This document shows, piece by piece, positions 27,409-37,101 of a DNA stretch of 64,000 nt. This DNA comes from Flavobacterium gilvum (lineage in GTDB: Bacteria > Bacteroidota > Bacteroidia > Flavobacteriales > Flavobacteriaceae), in NCBI RefSeq assembly GCF_001761465.1, contig NZ_CP017479.1:3906001-3970000 (forward strand), given 5' to 3'. The notes beneath the pieces are model-generated. The model searched no databases and was not told the DNA's origin. It worked only from the letters and a program-made list of their open reading frames with translations. A program made the position numbers and the translations under genes. The first letter of the stretch is position 1. Each line of letters starts with the position of its first letter.

Positions 27409-29352
27409 TTAATAACCAGGATTCTGCATAGCTTGTTTTTCATCAGCAGTCAACGGTTTTCCGCTTCCATAAACCCCATCAAGGAAAGTTTGGGGAATTG
27501 GACGCAAGTTATGGTACGGTTGGATATTTAGAGCCGCATCAATATTATACGCTTTAGCTCTAGGAACCAAGGTTTTGGTTCTACTCAAATCCTCCCAACG
27601 ATGGAACTCTCCGCAAAGTTCTCTAGCACGCTCATTCAACACTAGGCACAACATTCTGTCATAATCACTAGCATAGCCCAACTTCGTGATTACAGCTTGA
27701 TCTTCTGCCGGTAAAGCACTTATATTGGCAATAGTCAAGTTTGTCGCTGTAGTTGCTACTGGAATATTATTTGATTCGTAATAAGAATTTTCAGCTATGT
27801 ACGAAATTGGAATTCCTGCTTGCCCAGCAGTAGTAAAAGCAGCCGATCCATCAACATAAGCAGCACGATTTTCTCCTGCCTTATAGGCAGCACGAGTACG
27901 AACTGTATTGATATAAGTCAGTGCATCTGCAAAAGAAGCTCCTCCTATTTTTGCCAGACGTACTTTTGCCTCTGCGGCCATCAGATAAGTTTCTGCAGAA
28001 CGCGCCAATACCACGTCACGAGATCCTCTTATACTTGTCAAATCGATCCTGTTACCATCCATGTATTTGCTTAAAGAAGGAAATCGTACATCTTTATTAA
28101 AACCAACATTATCTGCAGCATACGCAACATACACGCTTGGAATGGTTTTTCCAGTTTTTGAATCAATTATAACATCATTGTTTTTAGTTTTTGCAAAACG
28201 AGTATCCGAAGGCGTATTTACAATATACATAATACCCAAATCACCATTTTTATAAATCCCCGATGGATTGTTTACGATACTTTTTGTTTGGAAACTTTTC
28301 CAAAAACGAGAATCATTCACTTTATCAAAAACATCAAGCGTAAAATAAGTTGGAGCCAAACGGCTAAATGGTCTTCCTCCTGCCAGATTACGTTTCATTT
28401 GAGGCAATTGATCATACGTTGAAAGGAAATACAAATGCTGTTGGTTTGCTACCGTAATCAATGTACTGGCATTAAACTGAGCAGATAATATTAATTCTGG
28501 AAGTTTTTCGTTTGCATCATCTGCAACGGTATATTTCCATAAATTATCAAAGTTTGCCGCCAATGGGTGATGAGAGATAACCTCATCAGACAGAGTAACA
28601 ACCTTTTGCAAATCGGCTAATTTTGTAGTTCCGTTCCAGCTATCATTAATTTCGCTCGCACGAGACAAATATGCTTTTGCCAAATAATGAGCTGCTGCAT
28701 CTTTTGTTATTCTAGCAGGAAATCCTGTATTGCTTAACAAGTTATAAGCCTGAGTAAAATCAGCTATTATCTGATCCAAAACAGCCTGAGGAGTTGCTCT
28801 GCCAAATTCTAATTGCACTGTAGAATAGGTTTTTGTCACCAAAGGCACTCCGCCATATTGACTTAATAATTTCAAATAATTGAAAGCTCTCAAAAAGTAA
28901 CCTTCTCCCAACGCTGTTTTCTTAATAGCATCATTGGTAGAATTGATTGTTGTTGCCGCTTCTATTAACTGATTAGCATTACCAATTCCGATATACAAAT
29001 TGTCCCAATTGGTATTGGCCGCAACAGTATTAGCATTAGACACAGTTACAAAAGCCTTAAAACCTGTTCCGTAATTATTCCATGACCAGTTTGACGGGTC
29101 TCCTCCCTGACGAAACTCATCTGTTCCAGATTCAGTTGCAGCAAGAGGAACCTCACCTTGAAATTCTAAGGCAAATACCTGCTCATACGTCCCAACTACC
29201 AAGGCCTGAATCCCCGCTTCGGTTTTATAATAATCTTTACTGTAGGCTGTAGTCAATTCTTCGTCCAGGATATTTTGGTTACAAGATGAGCTGCCAATAG
29301 CCATTACAGCCAAAAGCAATAAATTTATGTATGGTTTTTTATAATTTTTCAT
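27409..29352 (-). CDS. SusD/RagB-family surface glycan-binding lipoprotein (pair 2)
   Basis: Starting at ATG 29352 the product is 647 residues with a lipoprotein signal (AVMAIGSSSCNQN, Cys24). A longer frame extends upstream into susC, but it would bury the signal peptide. SusD landmarks are ILDEELTTAYSKDYY, GYFLRAFNYLKL, a C-terminal LVLNERARELCGEFHRWEDLSRT and RPIPQTFLDG. The stop of SusC2 lies 11 bp before this start, so translation is probably coupled. It resembles SusD1 most at the C-terminus, so the two pairs are related but divergent and may take different oligosaccharides. Confidence 0.93.
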   Translation of the reverse strand: MKNYKKPYINLLLLAVMAIGSSSCNQNILDEELTTAYSKDYYKTEAGIQALVVGTYEQVFALEFQGEVPLAATESGTDEFRQGGDPSNWSWNNYGTGFKAFVTVSNANTVAANTNWDNLYIGIGNANQLIEAATTINSTNDAIKKTALGEGYFLRAFNYLKLLSQYGGVPLVTKTYSTVQLEFGRATPQAVLDQIIADFTQAYNLLSNTGFPARITKDAAAHYLAKAYLSRASEINDSWNGTTKLADLQKVVTLSDEVISHHPLAANFDNLWKYTVADDANEKLPELILSAQFNASTLITVANQQHLYFLSTYDQLPQMKRNLAGGRPFSRLAPTYFTLDVFDKVNDSRFWKSFQTKSIVNNPSGIYKNGDLGIMYIVNTPSDTRFAKTKNNDVIIDSKTGKTIPSVYVAYAADNVGFNKDVRFPSLSKYMDGNRIDLTSIRGSRDVVLARSAETYLMAAEAKVRLAKIGGASFADALTYINTVRTRAAYKAGENRAAYVDGSAAFTTAGQAGIPISYIAENSYYESNNIPVATTATNLTIANISALPAEDQAVITKLGYASDYDRMLCLVLNERARELCGEFHRWEDLSRTKTLVPRAKAYNIDAALNIQPYHNLRPIPQTFLDGVYGSGKPLTADEKQAMQNPGY

Positions 29353-29363
29353 AATATATCTTA

Positions 29364-32300
29364 TTAGAATTGGACATTTAATCCCATTGTGAATCCTCTG
29401 TTTGAAGCTGTTGTTTGCGTATCCAAATCTGTCCATTTAAGTTTAGAATAAATCATAAATGGATTGTTTGCCTGCATATACAATCTCAATTTGCTCACTC
29501 CAATTTTTTGTGCTAATTCATTTGCGAAATTATATCCCAAAGAAATGTTTCTCATTTTTAGGAAAGTTCCATTACGATATCCCAATACCGGAAAATAAGC
29601 ATCTCCAGTTCCCGCAGAATAGATTGGTTTTTGATATTCTGAATTGGTGTTGATTTCGGTATAATAATCGATTTGTCTTTGCGCCAACCTTGCACCTTCG
29701 TTTTCTCCTAATGTATCATAGATATATCCTGTTTTTCCATACATAAAGAAAGACAATTCAACATTTTTATAAACAAAAGTATTTGTAAGTCCATATATAT
29801 ATTTTGGATCTTTACTTCCTATAATAACGCGGTCGTTATTGGCATCGATTTTATAATCTCCATTTTGATCAACTGGCCTTGCGTTACCAAATGAGAAAAC
29901 ATTGGCACCGGCAGCAGCATTAAATTTTGCCATTTCGGCAGCATCTTCAGGTTTCCAAATTCCGTTTGATTCAAAACCATAAATCACGTTTTGAGGTTGC
30001 CCGATGAACAAGTTGTTGTTAATGTCATCAAATTTTCCGTTTTGCAAAGAAACAATCTCACTGTGCTGATAAGAAGCACTAAGACTGGAACTCCATTCAA
30101 AATCTTTGGCAACCACATTCACGGTATTCAAAGTTAACTCAACCCCATTTCCTTTTGTTTCCCCCACATTTTGATAGGTATTAGTAACCCCAAGTGGCGT
30201 TGGAACACTACTTCTTAGCAATAAATCGTTTGTATTACTTGTATAATATTCTAAAGCACCGGATACTCTACTATCAAACAATGAAAAATCAAGACCATAA
30301 TTGAATTGTGTTGTTTTTTCCCAACCCAAATCAACATTACCCAACGAAGTGTTATTTGTCACCCCAGATGTTGTTGATCCCAATGGATAAACTACTCCTA
30401 ACAATGGTGGAGTTGTACTATAAGCAGGTACAGCAGCATTTCCTGTAACACCGTAACCAGCTCTCAATTTTAATTGGTTAACCCATTTTACATCTTCCAA
30501 AAACTTTTCTTTACTTAAAACCCAAGCCAAGGAAGTACTAGGGAAATAATCACCTTTGTTTCCTTCTGCCAATTGCGAAGCTGCATCCCAACGAAGCGAT
30601 GCTGTAACCAAATACTTGTCGGCATAACCATAATTTACTCGCCCCATATAAGATGACAATGCATTCTCAACCAAACCTGAAGAATAACCTGCAAGTGTCA
30701 CGTTTGATGGAGTAAGTGCATTCCATTTGTTGGCAGGGTTTTTAACATCATTGGCAGACATAGCACTTGTCTCATTTTCATATTGCATTTGCGAAGCCAA
30801 TAAGGTTACACCAAAATTATGATTGCCTAATGTTTTATTATAAAAAATCAAGTTGTCTAAAGTATAGGAAACCGTTTGTTCCTTATTTAAGGCTGCATAA
30901 CTTGTTCCTGAACGGATACCCGATTTACCATCTAAATATATTCCTTCACGGAATGAAGTCAAATCTGGACCAAAATTGATACGGTATTTTAACCCATCAA
31001 GCCAAGATGTAACTCCGCCCAAATCAAACTGAGCATATAAACTACCAAAAGCGCGCATTGTAACACGTTGATCTTGCGAGTATTTATCTTCATCAACCGG
31101 AGTTCTAATTGCAGAATCTCCTCCTGGATTATCAATTCTATTTCCGTTATTATCATAAGGAACAGCATAAGGAAGGTTGGTACGTGCAGTTGCATATATA
31201 CCTGTAGAGCTTGTAACTGCGGTTCTTCCTGTATTGGACTGACCATATTCATTTATACCATAACTTGTATTAAGACTAACCCCCATGGAAAACCATTTGG
31301 TAGGCGTAATATCAACATTGGCAGTTCCGGTGTAACGCTTGAAGCTTTGGCCATTTAGTGTTCCCACATTATCCAAATACCCAAAAGATCCATAGGCCTT
31401 CATTTTTTCAGTACCTCCACTAACTCCCACGGTGTGTTGTTGAGTAACTCCTGTACGGGTAACAAATTTAGTCCAATCCGTAGTGGCTACTTTAGAACCA
31501 TCCCAAGCGGTAGTAATGTTTCCGTTTGCGTCTTTCCATCCTTTTTCGATGTTTGCCCAAGCATACGGATCTGCTGTAGCCACAAAAATAGCTTTATCAT
31601 TTGCGATAGTTGGTTGATCTCCTCTTGGGAAACCACTCGGATTAGAGTAATATCTTGCCCAACGACGAAATTCAATATACTCGGCTGCAGTCATATTTGG
31701 AGCATTTTCGTGAATCGTTTCAGTAACAAGGGAAGTGTCATAATTTAAAGTAAACTTCCCGTTCTTACCTTTTTTGGTTGTAACAATTACCACCCCATTT
31801 GCACCACGCGAACCGTAAATAGCGGTAGCCGAAGCGTCTTTTAATACGTCGATCGTCTCAATATCAGTAGGATTCAAAAATCCGATTCCTCCTGAATTTG
31901 GGTCAACACTGATTTTTCCCGCTGTATCAACATTAAGTTTAGAATTCATAGGAATTCCGTCTACTACATATAGAGGAGCATTAGAAGCCGAAATAGAACG
32001 CGCTCCACGAATAGTGATACTTTGCACTTCTCCAGGACGCTCGTTAGTACCAACGTCAACCCCGGCAGCTTTACCCTGCATGGCTTGCACGGCACTCACA
32101 ACAGGTCTTGAAGCAATATCTTCGGCATTTACGCTCACTACAGATCCTGTAAGATCCTTTTTCTTTTTTGTCCCATAACCTACAACAACAACCTCATCTA
32201 GGGTGTTATTTTCTTCTTTCAGGACAACATTAATTTGAGAAGACTGTCCCACCGTTATTTCCTGAGTCTTGGAACCCACAAAACTATAAACCAGAATAGC

Positions 32301-32507
32301 CCCGGGAGAAACACTGATGGTATAGTTTCCATCAAAATCTGCTGTTGCTGCTTTTTGAGTCCCTTTGATAAGAACACCAGCACCGGGCAAAGGCAAACCA
32401 GAAGCATCCGTTATTTTTCCTTTAACCACTTTGTCCTGAGCATAGCCCGACGAACTCATCAAAGCAAACAGCATCATAATAAACAAAAAAGGTAATTTGT
32501 TTTTCAT
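29364..32507 (-). CDS. SusC/RagA TonB-dependent outer-membrane receptor (pair 2)
   Basis: The 1047-residue protein, equal in length to SusC1, has a signal peptide (SSGYAQ), a carboxypeptidase-like domain (GKITDASGLPLPGAGVLIKG), the VVGYGTKKKKDLTG motif, plug motif DVLKDASATAIYGSRGANGV and a C-terminal MGLNVQF. It imports glycan fragments together with SusD2. The gene is preceded by operator-promoter D, the best match in the window, and is divergent from the GH106 operon. Confidence 0.95.
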   Translation of the reverse strand: MKNKLPFLFIMMLFALMSSSGYAQDKVVKGKITDASGLPLPGAGVLIKGTQKAATADFDGNYTISVSPGAILVYSFVGSKTQEITVGQSSQINVVLKEENNTLDEVVVVGYGTKKKKDLTGSVVSVNAEDIASRPVVSAVQAMQGKAAGVDVGTNERPGEVQSITIRGARSISASNAPLYVVDGIPMNSKLNVDTAGKISVDPNSGGIGFLNPTDIETIDVLKDASATAIYGSRGANGVVIVTTKKGKNGKFTLNYDTSLVTETIHENAPNMTAAEYIEFRRWARYYSNPSGFPRGDQPTIANDKAIFVATADPYAWANIEKGWKDANGNITTAWDGSKVATTDWTKFVTRTGVTQQHTVGVSGGTEKMKAYGSFGYLDNVGTLNGQSFKRYTGTANVDITPTKWFSMGVSLNTSYGINEYGQSNTGRTAVTSSTGIYATARTNLPYAVPYDNNGNRIDNPGGDSAIRTPVDEDKYSQDQRVTMRAFGSLYAQFDLGGVTSWLDGLKYRINFGPDLTSFREGIYLDGKSGIRSGTSYAALNKEQTVSYTLDNLIFYNKTLGNHNFGVTLLASQMQYENETSAMSANDVKNPANKWNALTPSNVTLAGYSSGLVENALSSYMGRVNYGYADKYLVTASLRWDAASQLAEGNKGDYFPSTSLAWVLSKEKFLEDVKWVNQLKLRAGYGVTGNAAVPAYSTTPPLLGVVYPLGSTTSGVTNNTSLGNVDLGWEKTTQFNYGLDFSLFDSRVSGALEYYTSNTNDLLLRSSVPTPLGVTNTYQNVGETKGNGVELTLNTVNVVAKDFEWSSSLSASYQHSEIVSLQNGKFDDINNNLFIGQPQNVIYGFESNGIWKPEDAAEMAKFNAAAGANVFSFGNARPVDQNGDYKIDANNDRVIIGSKDPKYIYGLTNTFVYKNVELSFFMYGKTGYIYDTLGENEGARLAQRQIDYYTEINTNSEYQKPIYSAGTGDAYFPVLGYRNGTFLKMRNISLGYNFANELAQKIGVSKLRLYMQANNPFMIYSKLKWTDLDTQTTASNRGFTMGLNVQF

Positions 32508-32542
32508 AAAAGTTAATTTTTAGTTAATTAATTTAGTCGAAA

Positions 32543-32588
32543 CAAATATATCCAGTAGCCCTCCTCTATCTATCCTGCACTATCCTGT
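32543..32588 (-). promoter_or_regulatory. PUL operator-promoter D for SusC2-SusD2
   Basis: Minus strand ACAGGATAGTGCAGGATA (32588-32571), 20 bp, TATATTTG (32550-32543). The two half-sites share CAGGATA exactly, 10 bp apart. It lies in the 420-bp divergent region 32508-32927, which is otherwise AT-rich and non-coding. Confidence 0.82.
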
Positions 32589-32800
32589 ATTTTTATTAAA
32601 AAAGAACATTATTATCAATAATTTTTATAAAATTTAAATAAAAAATCTCTTTTAAAACTAAATTAAAAGTGATTATAAAAAAATATCTTAAAATAACATG
32701 AAAATAACTTTATTTATACTTATTATATTATTTAATAAAAAACTATAAAAAACACATAAAAAACAACTTTTTTCAATAAATCATTCACACTTTAATCAAA

Positions 32801-32846
32801 ACAGGACTCAACAGGATACTATTCACATATACTACTTATAATTTTA
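32801..32846 (+). promoter_or_regulatory. PUL operator-promoter E for GH106 operon
   Basis: ACAGGACTCAACAGGATA (32801-32818), 20 bp, TAATTTTA (32839-32846; last base off consensus). The predicted leader to ATG 32928 is about 75 nt. Confidence 0.7.
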
Positions 32847-32927
32847 CGCTAAACCATTATTTTGATATAATGATTACAATTTTATCAAAACATAAATTAA
32901 CCTAGAACCAAAGAACAGTATCCAATT

Positions 32928-35729
32928 ATGAAACCAAACCTTCGAAATCAATTACTACTATTCATATTCTTTAGTACGTTAATCACTTTTGGACAAGAGA
33001 CAGTAAACTCTCCCTGGCCTAAATCTTCAAACATAAATCAGCCTTGGGCCCGTTGGTGGTGGATGGGAAGCGCAGTGGATAAACCTAATCTTAAAAAAAG
33101 CCTTTTAGATTTCCATAAAGCAGGAATTGGAGGTGTCGAAATAACTCCTATTTATGGTGTAAAAGGTGAAGAAAACAACTTTATTGATTACCTATCGCCA
33201 AAATGGATGGAAATGCTCGATTACACTATCCATGTAGCCGACAGTCTTCACATGCAGGTTGATATGGTTCTCGGGACAGGATGGCCTTATGGCGGTTCAC
33301 ATGTCACCTTGCCTCATGCTGCTACAAAATTGGTTGTCGAGAAATACCAATTGAAAAAAAATGAAACATTTGATCGAAATATTAAAGTTGAAAACACTAA
33401 AGAAAAACAACCTGCAGAACTTTTATATGTTGTTGCTTATGGAAGTGATGGATCTGTTATCAATCTGACAAATCAATTAAATAAAAACGGCTCAAAACCA
33501 GAGGATAAAGGTATCGACGGAAAATCCATCTCTATTCCTAATCCATTAGAACCAAATAAATTAAAATGGAAAGCTAAAAAAACGGATTATACACTATATG
33601 CCGTTTTTAGTGGTAAAACCGGACAACAAGTTAAAAGATCAGCACCGGGAGGAAGCGGTTTTACATTAGATCATTATTCAGAAGAAGCCTTAAATGCTTA
33701 CGTAGTTCCATTTAATAATGCTTTTAAAGGTCGTGAAGGAAAAATCAGAGCGATTTTTAATGACAGCTATGAAGTTTACGGAACCGATTTTACACCCAAT
33801 TTCTTTGAAGAATTTCAAAAACGAAGAGGCTACGATTTAAAAAAGCAATTACCCTTATTATTAAGTGAAACTGATAATGAAATTGGTAACCGAATAAAAA
33901 GTGATTATCGTCAGACTATTGGCGATTTATTATTGAACAAATTTGACAAACCCTGGACACAATGGGCACATTCTAAAAACTTTAAAACCAAACTTCAGGC
34001 ACACGGTTCTCCTGGAAATTTAATTGATTTATATGCATCCGCAGATATTCCAGAGTGTGAGACTTTTGGCTCTATGCCATTTGATATTCCAGGTTTTAGA
34101 AGAGAAAAAGAAGACATTCGCGAAGGCGATGCTGATCCGGTAATGTTGAAATTTTCATCTTCGGCAGCTCATATTTCAGGAAAAAAGCTGGTTTCTTCTG
34201 AAACATTTACTTGGCTACGCGAACACTTTAAAACCGCTTTATCACAATGTAAACCGGAAGCAGAGGATCTCATGCTGAATGGAGTCAATCATATTTTTCT
34301 TCATGGTTCCACTTATTCTCCGGAAAGAGCAGCTTGGCCGGGATGGCAATTTTATGCATCTGTAAATTTTAATTCCAATAATAGCATTTGGGAAGATGCT
34401 CCTGCTTTGTTCTCTTATATAGCAAACTGCCAATCGATGTTGCAACAGGGAAAATCAGACAATGAAATATTGCTTTATTGGCCTATTTTTGATAATTGGG
34501 ATAAATACAAAAAAGGAAGTTTATTTGTTGAATACAAAATACATTCTTTATCTGATTGGTTGTATGAAACTTCATTTTATGATACAACCAAAAGCCTTAT
34601 GAAAAAAGGATATGGAGTTGACTTTATCTCAGATAATTTTATAGCTGAAGCAAAAGTAGTGAACGGAAAAGTAAGTTTGCCTGGCGGGACTTTTAAATCA
34701 CTGATAATTCCTGCTTGCAAAAAAATGCCTCTTGTGACTTTACAGAAGCTTATTGAGTTGAAAAAAGCTGGTGCAAATATTATTTTTGAAGGATTACCAG
34801 AATCTGTTCCAGGTTTTTATGACTATCAAAAACAAGAACAAGAACTTAAAAGCCTTTTAACTGCTAATAGCGAATTGGTTAAACCAACAACGGACATTTT
34901 TAAAACACTAGAAGACACTCAAATATATCCTGAAACGCTTGTAAATACAGGCTTAAAATTCATTCGAAGAAATATTGATGGAGAAAAAATATATTATGTA
35001 GTAAATCATACTCCAAAAACAATAGACGAATTTATTCCGCTTCAAATTGGCAATAAAGAAGTTGTAATTTTTGATCCTCTAAATAGAAATTATGGGAACG
35101 CTATTGTAAAGAAAGAGGCGAATATTACGTTGGTAAAAATCAAAATAGAACCGGGACAATCTTATTTTCTAAAAACAGAAAACACCGCTTCGCAAAAGAA
35201 ATGGAATTACTACGAACCAACTGCTGAAGCGGTTCCGTTAAAAGGAAATTGGAAAATTACTTTTGATAAAGGCGGTCCGCAATTACCTCCTAGCGCAACG
35301 GTTTCAAACCTAGAATCTTGGACAAAATTAGGGCCTGAAGCCGAAGCTTTCTCAGGTTCTGCGACATACACACTTCAATTTGATAATCCGAATATCAAAA
35401 CAGAATCATGGAGTTTAAATCTGGGAGATGTTCGCGAAAGCGCAAAAGTTTGGTTAAATGATGAATTTATTGGAACCGCATGGTCAGTTCCTTTTAAATT
35501 GAATATCGGAAAATTAAAAGCTGGAAAAAATACTTTAAAAATTCAGGTTACCAATCTGTCTGCCAACCGAATTAGGGACAAAGAAATAAAAGGTGAAGAA
35601 TGGAAAATTTTTTATGAAATCAATATGGTTGATAAAGATTATAAAAAATTCGATGCCACAAAATGGAATCCGATGCCTTCCGGATTATTAGGACCAGTAA
35701 CTATTACTCCATTAAAACAACAAAATTAA
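32928..35729 (+). CDS. GH106 alpha-L-rhamnosidase
   Basis: The 933-residue protein has a signal peptide (STLITFGQ) and the GH106 start NSPWPKSSNINQPWARWWWMGSAVD. Further motifs are GGVEITPIYGVKGEE, MVLGTGWPYGGSHVT, NDSYEVYGTDFTPNF, HGSPGNLIDLYASADIPECE and ETFTWLREHFK. The C-terminal galactose-binding-like beta-sandwich (SLNLGDVRESAKVWLN) is typical. It removes terminal alpha-L-rhamnose from rhamnogalacturonan or arabinogalactan side chains in the periplasm. It opens a plus-strand unit with GH105 (24 bp on) and an esterase-GH43 fusion. The rhaM gene in the same PUL agrees with rhamnose release. Confidence 0.92.
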   Translation: MKPNLRNQLLLFIFFSTLITFGQETVNSPWPKSSNINQPWARWWWMGSAVDKPNLKKSLLDFHKAGIGGVEITPIYGVKGEENNFIDYLSPKWMEMLDYTIHVADSLHMQVDMVLGTGWPYGGSHVTLPHAATKLVVEKYQLKKNETFDRNIKVENTKEKQPAELLYVVAYGSDGSVINLTNQLNKNGSKPEDKGIDGKSISIPNPLEPNKLKWKAKKTDYTLYAVFSGKTGQQVKRSAPGGSGFTLDHYSEEALNAYVVPFNNAFKGREGKIRAIFNDSYEVYGTDFTPNFFEEFQKRRGYDLKKQLPLLLSETDNEIGNRIKSDYRQTIGDLLLNKFDKPWTQWAHSKNFKTKLQAHGSPGNLIDLYASADIPECETFGSMPFDIPGFRREKEDIREGDADPVMLKFSSSAAHISGKKLVSSETFTWLREHFKTALSQCKPEAEDLMLNGVNHIFLHGSTYSPERAAWPGWQFYASVNFNSNNSIWEDAPALFSYIANCQSMLQQGKSDNEILLYWPIFDNWDKYKKGSLFVEYKIHSLSDWLYETSFYDTTKSLMKKGYGVDFISDNFIAEAKVVNGKVSLPGGTFKSLIIPACKKMPLVTLQKLIELKKAGANIIFEGLPESVPGFYDYQKQEQELKSLLTANSELVKPTTDIFKTLEDTQIYPETLVNTGLKFIRRNIDGEKIYYVVNHTPKTIDEFIPLQIGNKEVVIFDPLNRNYGNAIVKKEANITLVKIKIEPGQSYFLKTENTASQKKWNYYEPTAEAVPLKGNWKITFDKGGPQLPPSATVSNLESWTKLGPEAEAFSGSATYTLQFDNPNIKTESWSLNLGDVRESAKVWLNDEFIGTAWSVPFKLNIGKLKAGKNTLKIQVTNLSANRIRDKEIKGEEWKIFYEINMVDKDYKKFDATKWNPMPSGLLGPVTITPLKQQN

Positions 35730-35753
35730 TCACATTAAATAATAAATATAAAA

Positions 35754-36878
35754 ATGAAAAAAGTAGTATTGTTTTTCGCCATCTGTTTTTTATTCACAAG
35801 TTCGATAGGCGCACAACAGCCATTTGATAAAAAACTAGTATTAAAACAAATGATGCTTGCCAATGATTATTTTATGCAAAAATGGCCAGATGTGGGCAAA
35901 ACCATCATTACAAACAAAGAACGCCCAAGTAATATATGGACTCGCGGCGTATATTATGAAGGACTTATGGCTTTGCATGAAATCTTCCCAAAAGAAGCAT
36001 ATTATGACTATGCCTATGCTTGGTCTGAATTTCATAAATGGGGATTCAATGGAGGAAATACCACCCGCAACGCCGATAATTATTGCGCTGCACAAACCTA
36101 TATTGATTTATATAATTTAGAACCCGATTCTAAAAAATTAAAGAATACAAGAGCGAATATTAATATGCTTTTGAATTCCCCTCAACTTGATGATTGGTCA
36201 TGGATTGACGCTATCCAAATGGGAATGCCTGTTTTTGCAAAGATGGGAGTGCTTGAAAAAGACAATCGCTATTTTGAAAAAATGTACCAAATGTATATGT
36301 ATTCCCGAAACAAACATGGTGATAATGGTCTTTTTAACCCAAAAGACGGATTGTGGTGGCGTGATGCCGACTTTGATCCGCCATACAAAGAACCAAATGG
36401 GCAAGATTGTTATTGGAGCCGAGGAAATGGTTGGGTAATTGCGGCTTTGGCCAAAGTTTTGACCATTATTCCACAAAATGCACCACACAGAGAGCAATAT
36501 GTAAACGATCTTAAAGCCATGGCGGCAGCATTGGCACCTATCCAGAGAGCCGATGGTTTTTGGAATGTGAGTTTGCACGATCCAACAAATTTTGGAGAAA
36601 AAGAAGCTTCGGGAACAGCTTTGTTTATTTACGGAATGGCGTATGGCGTGAACAACGGAATTTTGAAAAAAGAAACCTATTTGCCAGTAATCCAAAAAGC
36701 CTGGAATGCCCTTACCAAAGAAAGTTTACACGACAATGGTTTCTTGGGTTATCTTCAATCAACTGGAAAAGAGCCAAAAGACGGACAACCTCTATCTTAT
36801 GATAAAATACCTGATTTTGAAGACTATGGATTGGGTTGTTTTTTATTAGCTGGTTCCGAAATTTATAAAATAAAATAA
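35754..36878 (+). CDS. GH105 unsaturated uronyl hydrolase (second copy)
   Basis: The 374-residue protein has a signal peptide (SSIGAQ) and the compact alpha/alpha6-barrel of the YteR/YesR group. Motifs are IWTRGVYYEGLMAL, DDWSWIDAIQMGMPVFAKMG (candidate catalytic Asp), CYWSRGNGWVIAAL and EASGTALFIYGMAYG. It would remove unsaturated galacturonate from rhamnogalacturonan disaccharides after lyase action. It is shorter than and clearly distinct from the GH105 at 13087, so the two may differ in aglycone (rhamnose versus another uronide). It lies directly behind GH106. Confidence 0.9.
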   Translation: MKKVVLFFAICFLFTSSIGAQQPFDKKLVLKQMMLANDYFMQKWPDVGKTIITNKERPSNIWTRGVYYEGLMALHEIFPKEAYYDYAYAWSEFHKWGFNGGNTTRNADNYCAAQTYIDLYNLEPDSKKLKNTRANINMLLNSPQLDDWSWIDAIQMGMPVFAKMGVLEKDNRYFEKMYQMYMYSRNKHGDNGLFNPKDGLWWRDADFDPPYKEPNGQDCYWSRGNGWVIAALAKVLTIIPQNAPHREQYVNDLKAMAAALAPIQRADGFWNVSLHDPTNFGEKEASGTALFIYGMAYGVNNGILKKETYLPVIQKAWNALTKESLHDNGFLGYLQSTGKEPKDGQPLSYDKIPDFEDYGLGCFLLAGSEIYKIK

Positions 36879-36954
36879 TATCTTTTATAAAAAAGACCAT
36901 TGTCCACCGCTTGGGTATATCGAACTGAAAGTTTACAAGCCCGGACAACTTATT

Positions 36955-37018
36955 TTTGCCACAAATTACACAAATTGTCACAAGTTAGTTAGTGGAAATT
37001 TGTGTAATTTGCGGCAAA
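36955..37018. repeat. 22-bp inverted repeat within the operon gap
   Basis: Arms 36955-36976 and 36997-37018 (TTTGCCACAAATTACACAAA and complement) pair with one mismatch around a 20-nt loop, followed by eight or more T residues. It could act as a terminator between GH105 and the fusion gene. The same words occur at 20081-20118. Confidence 0.75.
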
Positions 37019-37101
37019 TTTTTTTTTTGAAACTGAAACTAATATTCACTAAAGTGTATAGTTTTAATCATTTTTAAAACCACAAAAAAATCAATATTTT
37101 C

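Noticed and set aside
29353..29436. Upstream extension of SusD2 into the end of SusC2
   Set aside because: It would put 28 residues before the lipoprotein signal; ATG 29352 gives a normal SusD N-terminus.
36198..36695. Minus-strand 165-codon frame opposite GH105
   Set aside because: It is antisense to a complete GH105 with clear motifs; composition (many Ile, His, Cys, Trp) is typical of a shadow frame.
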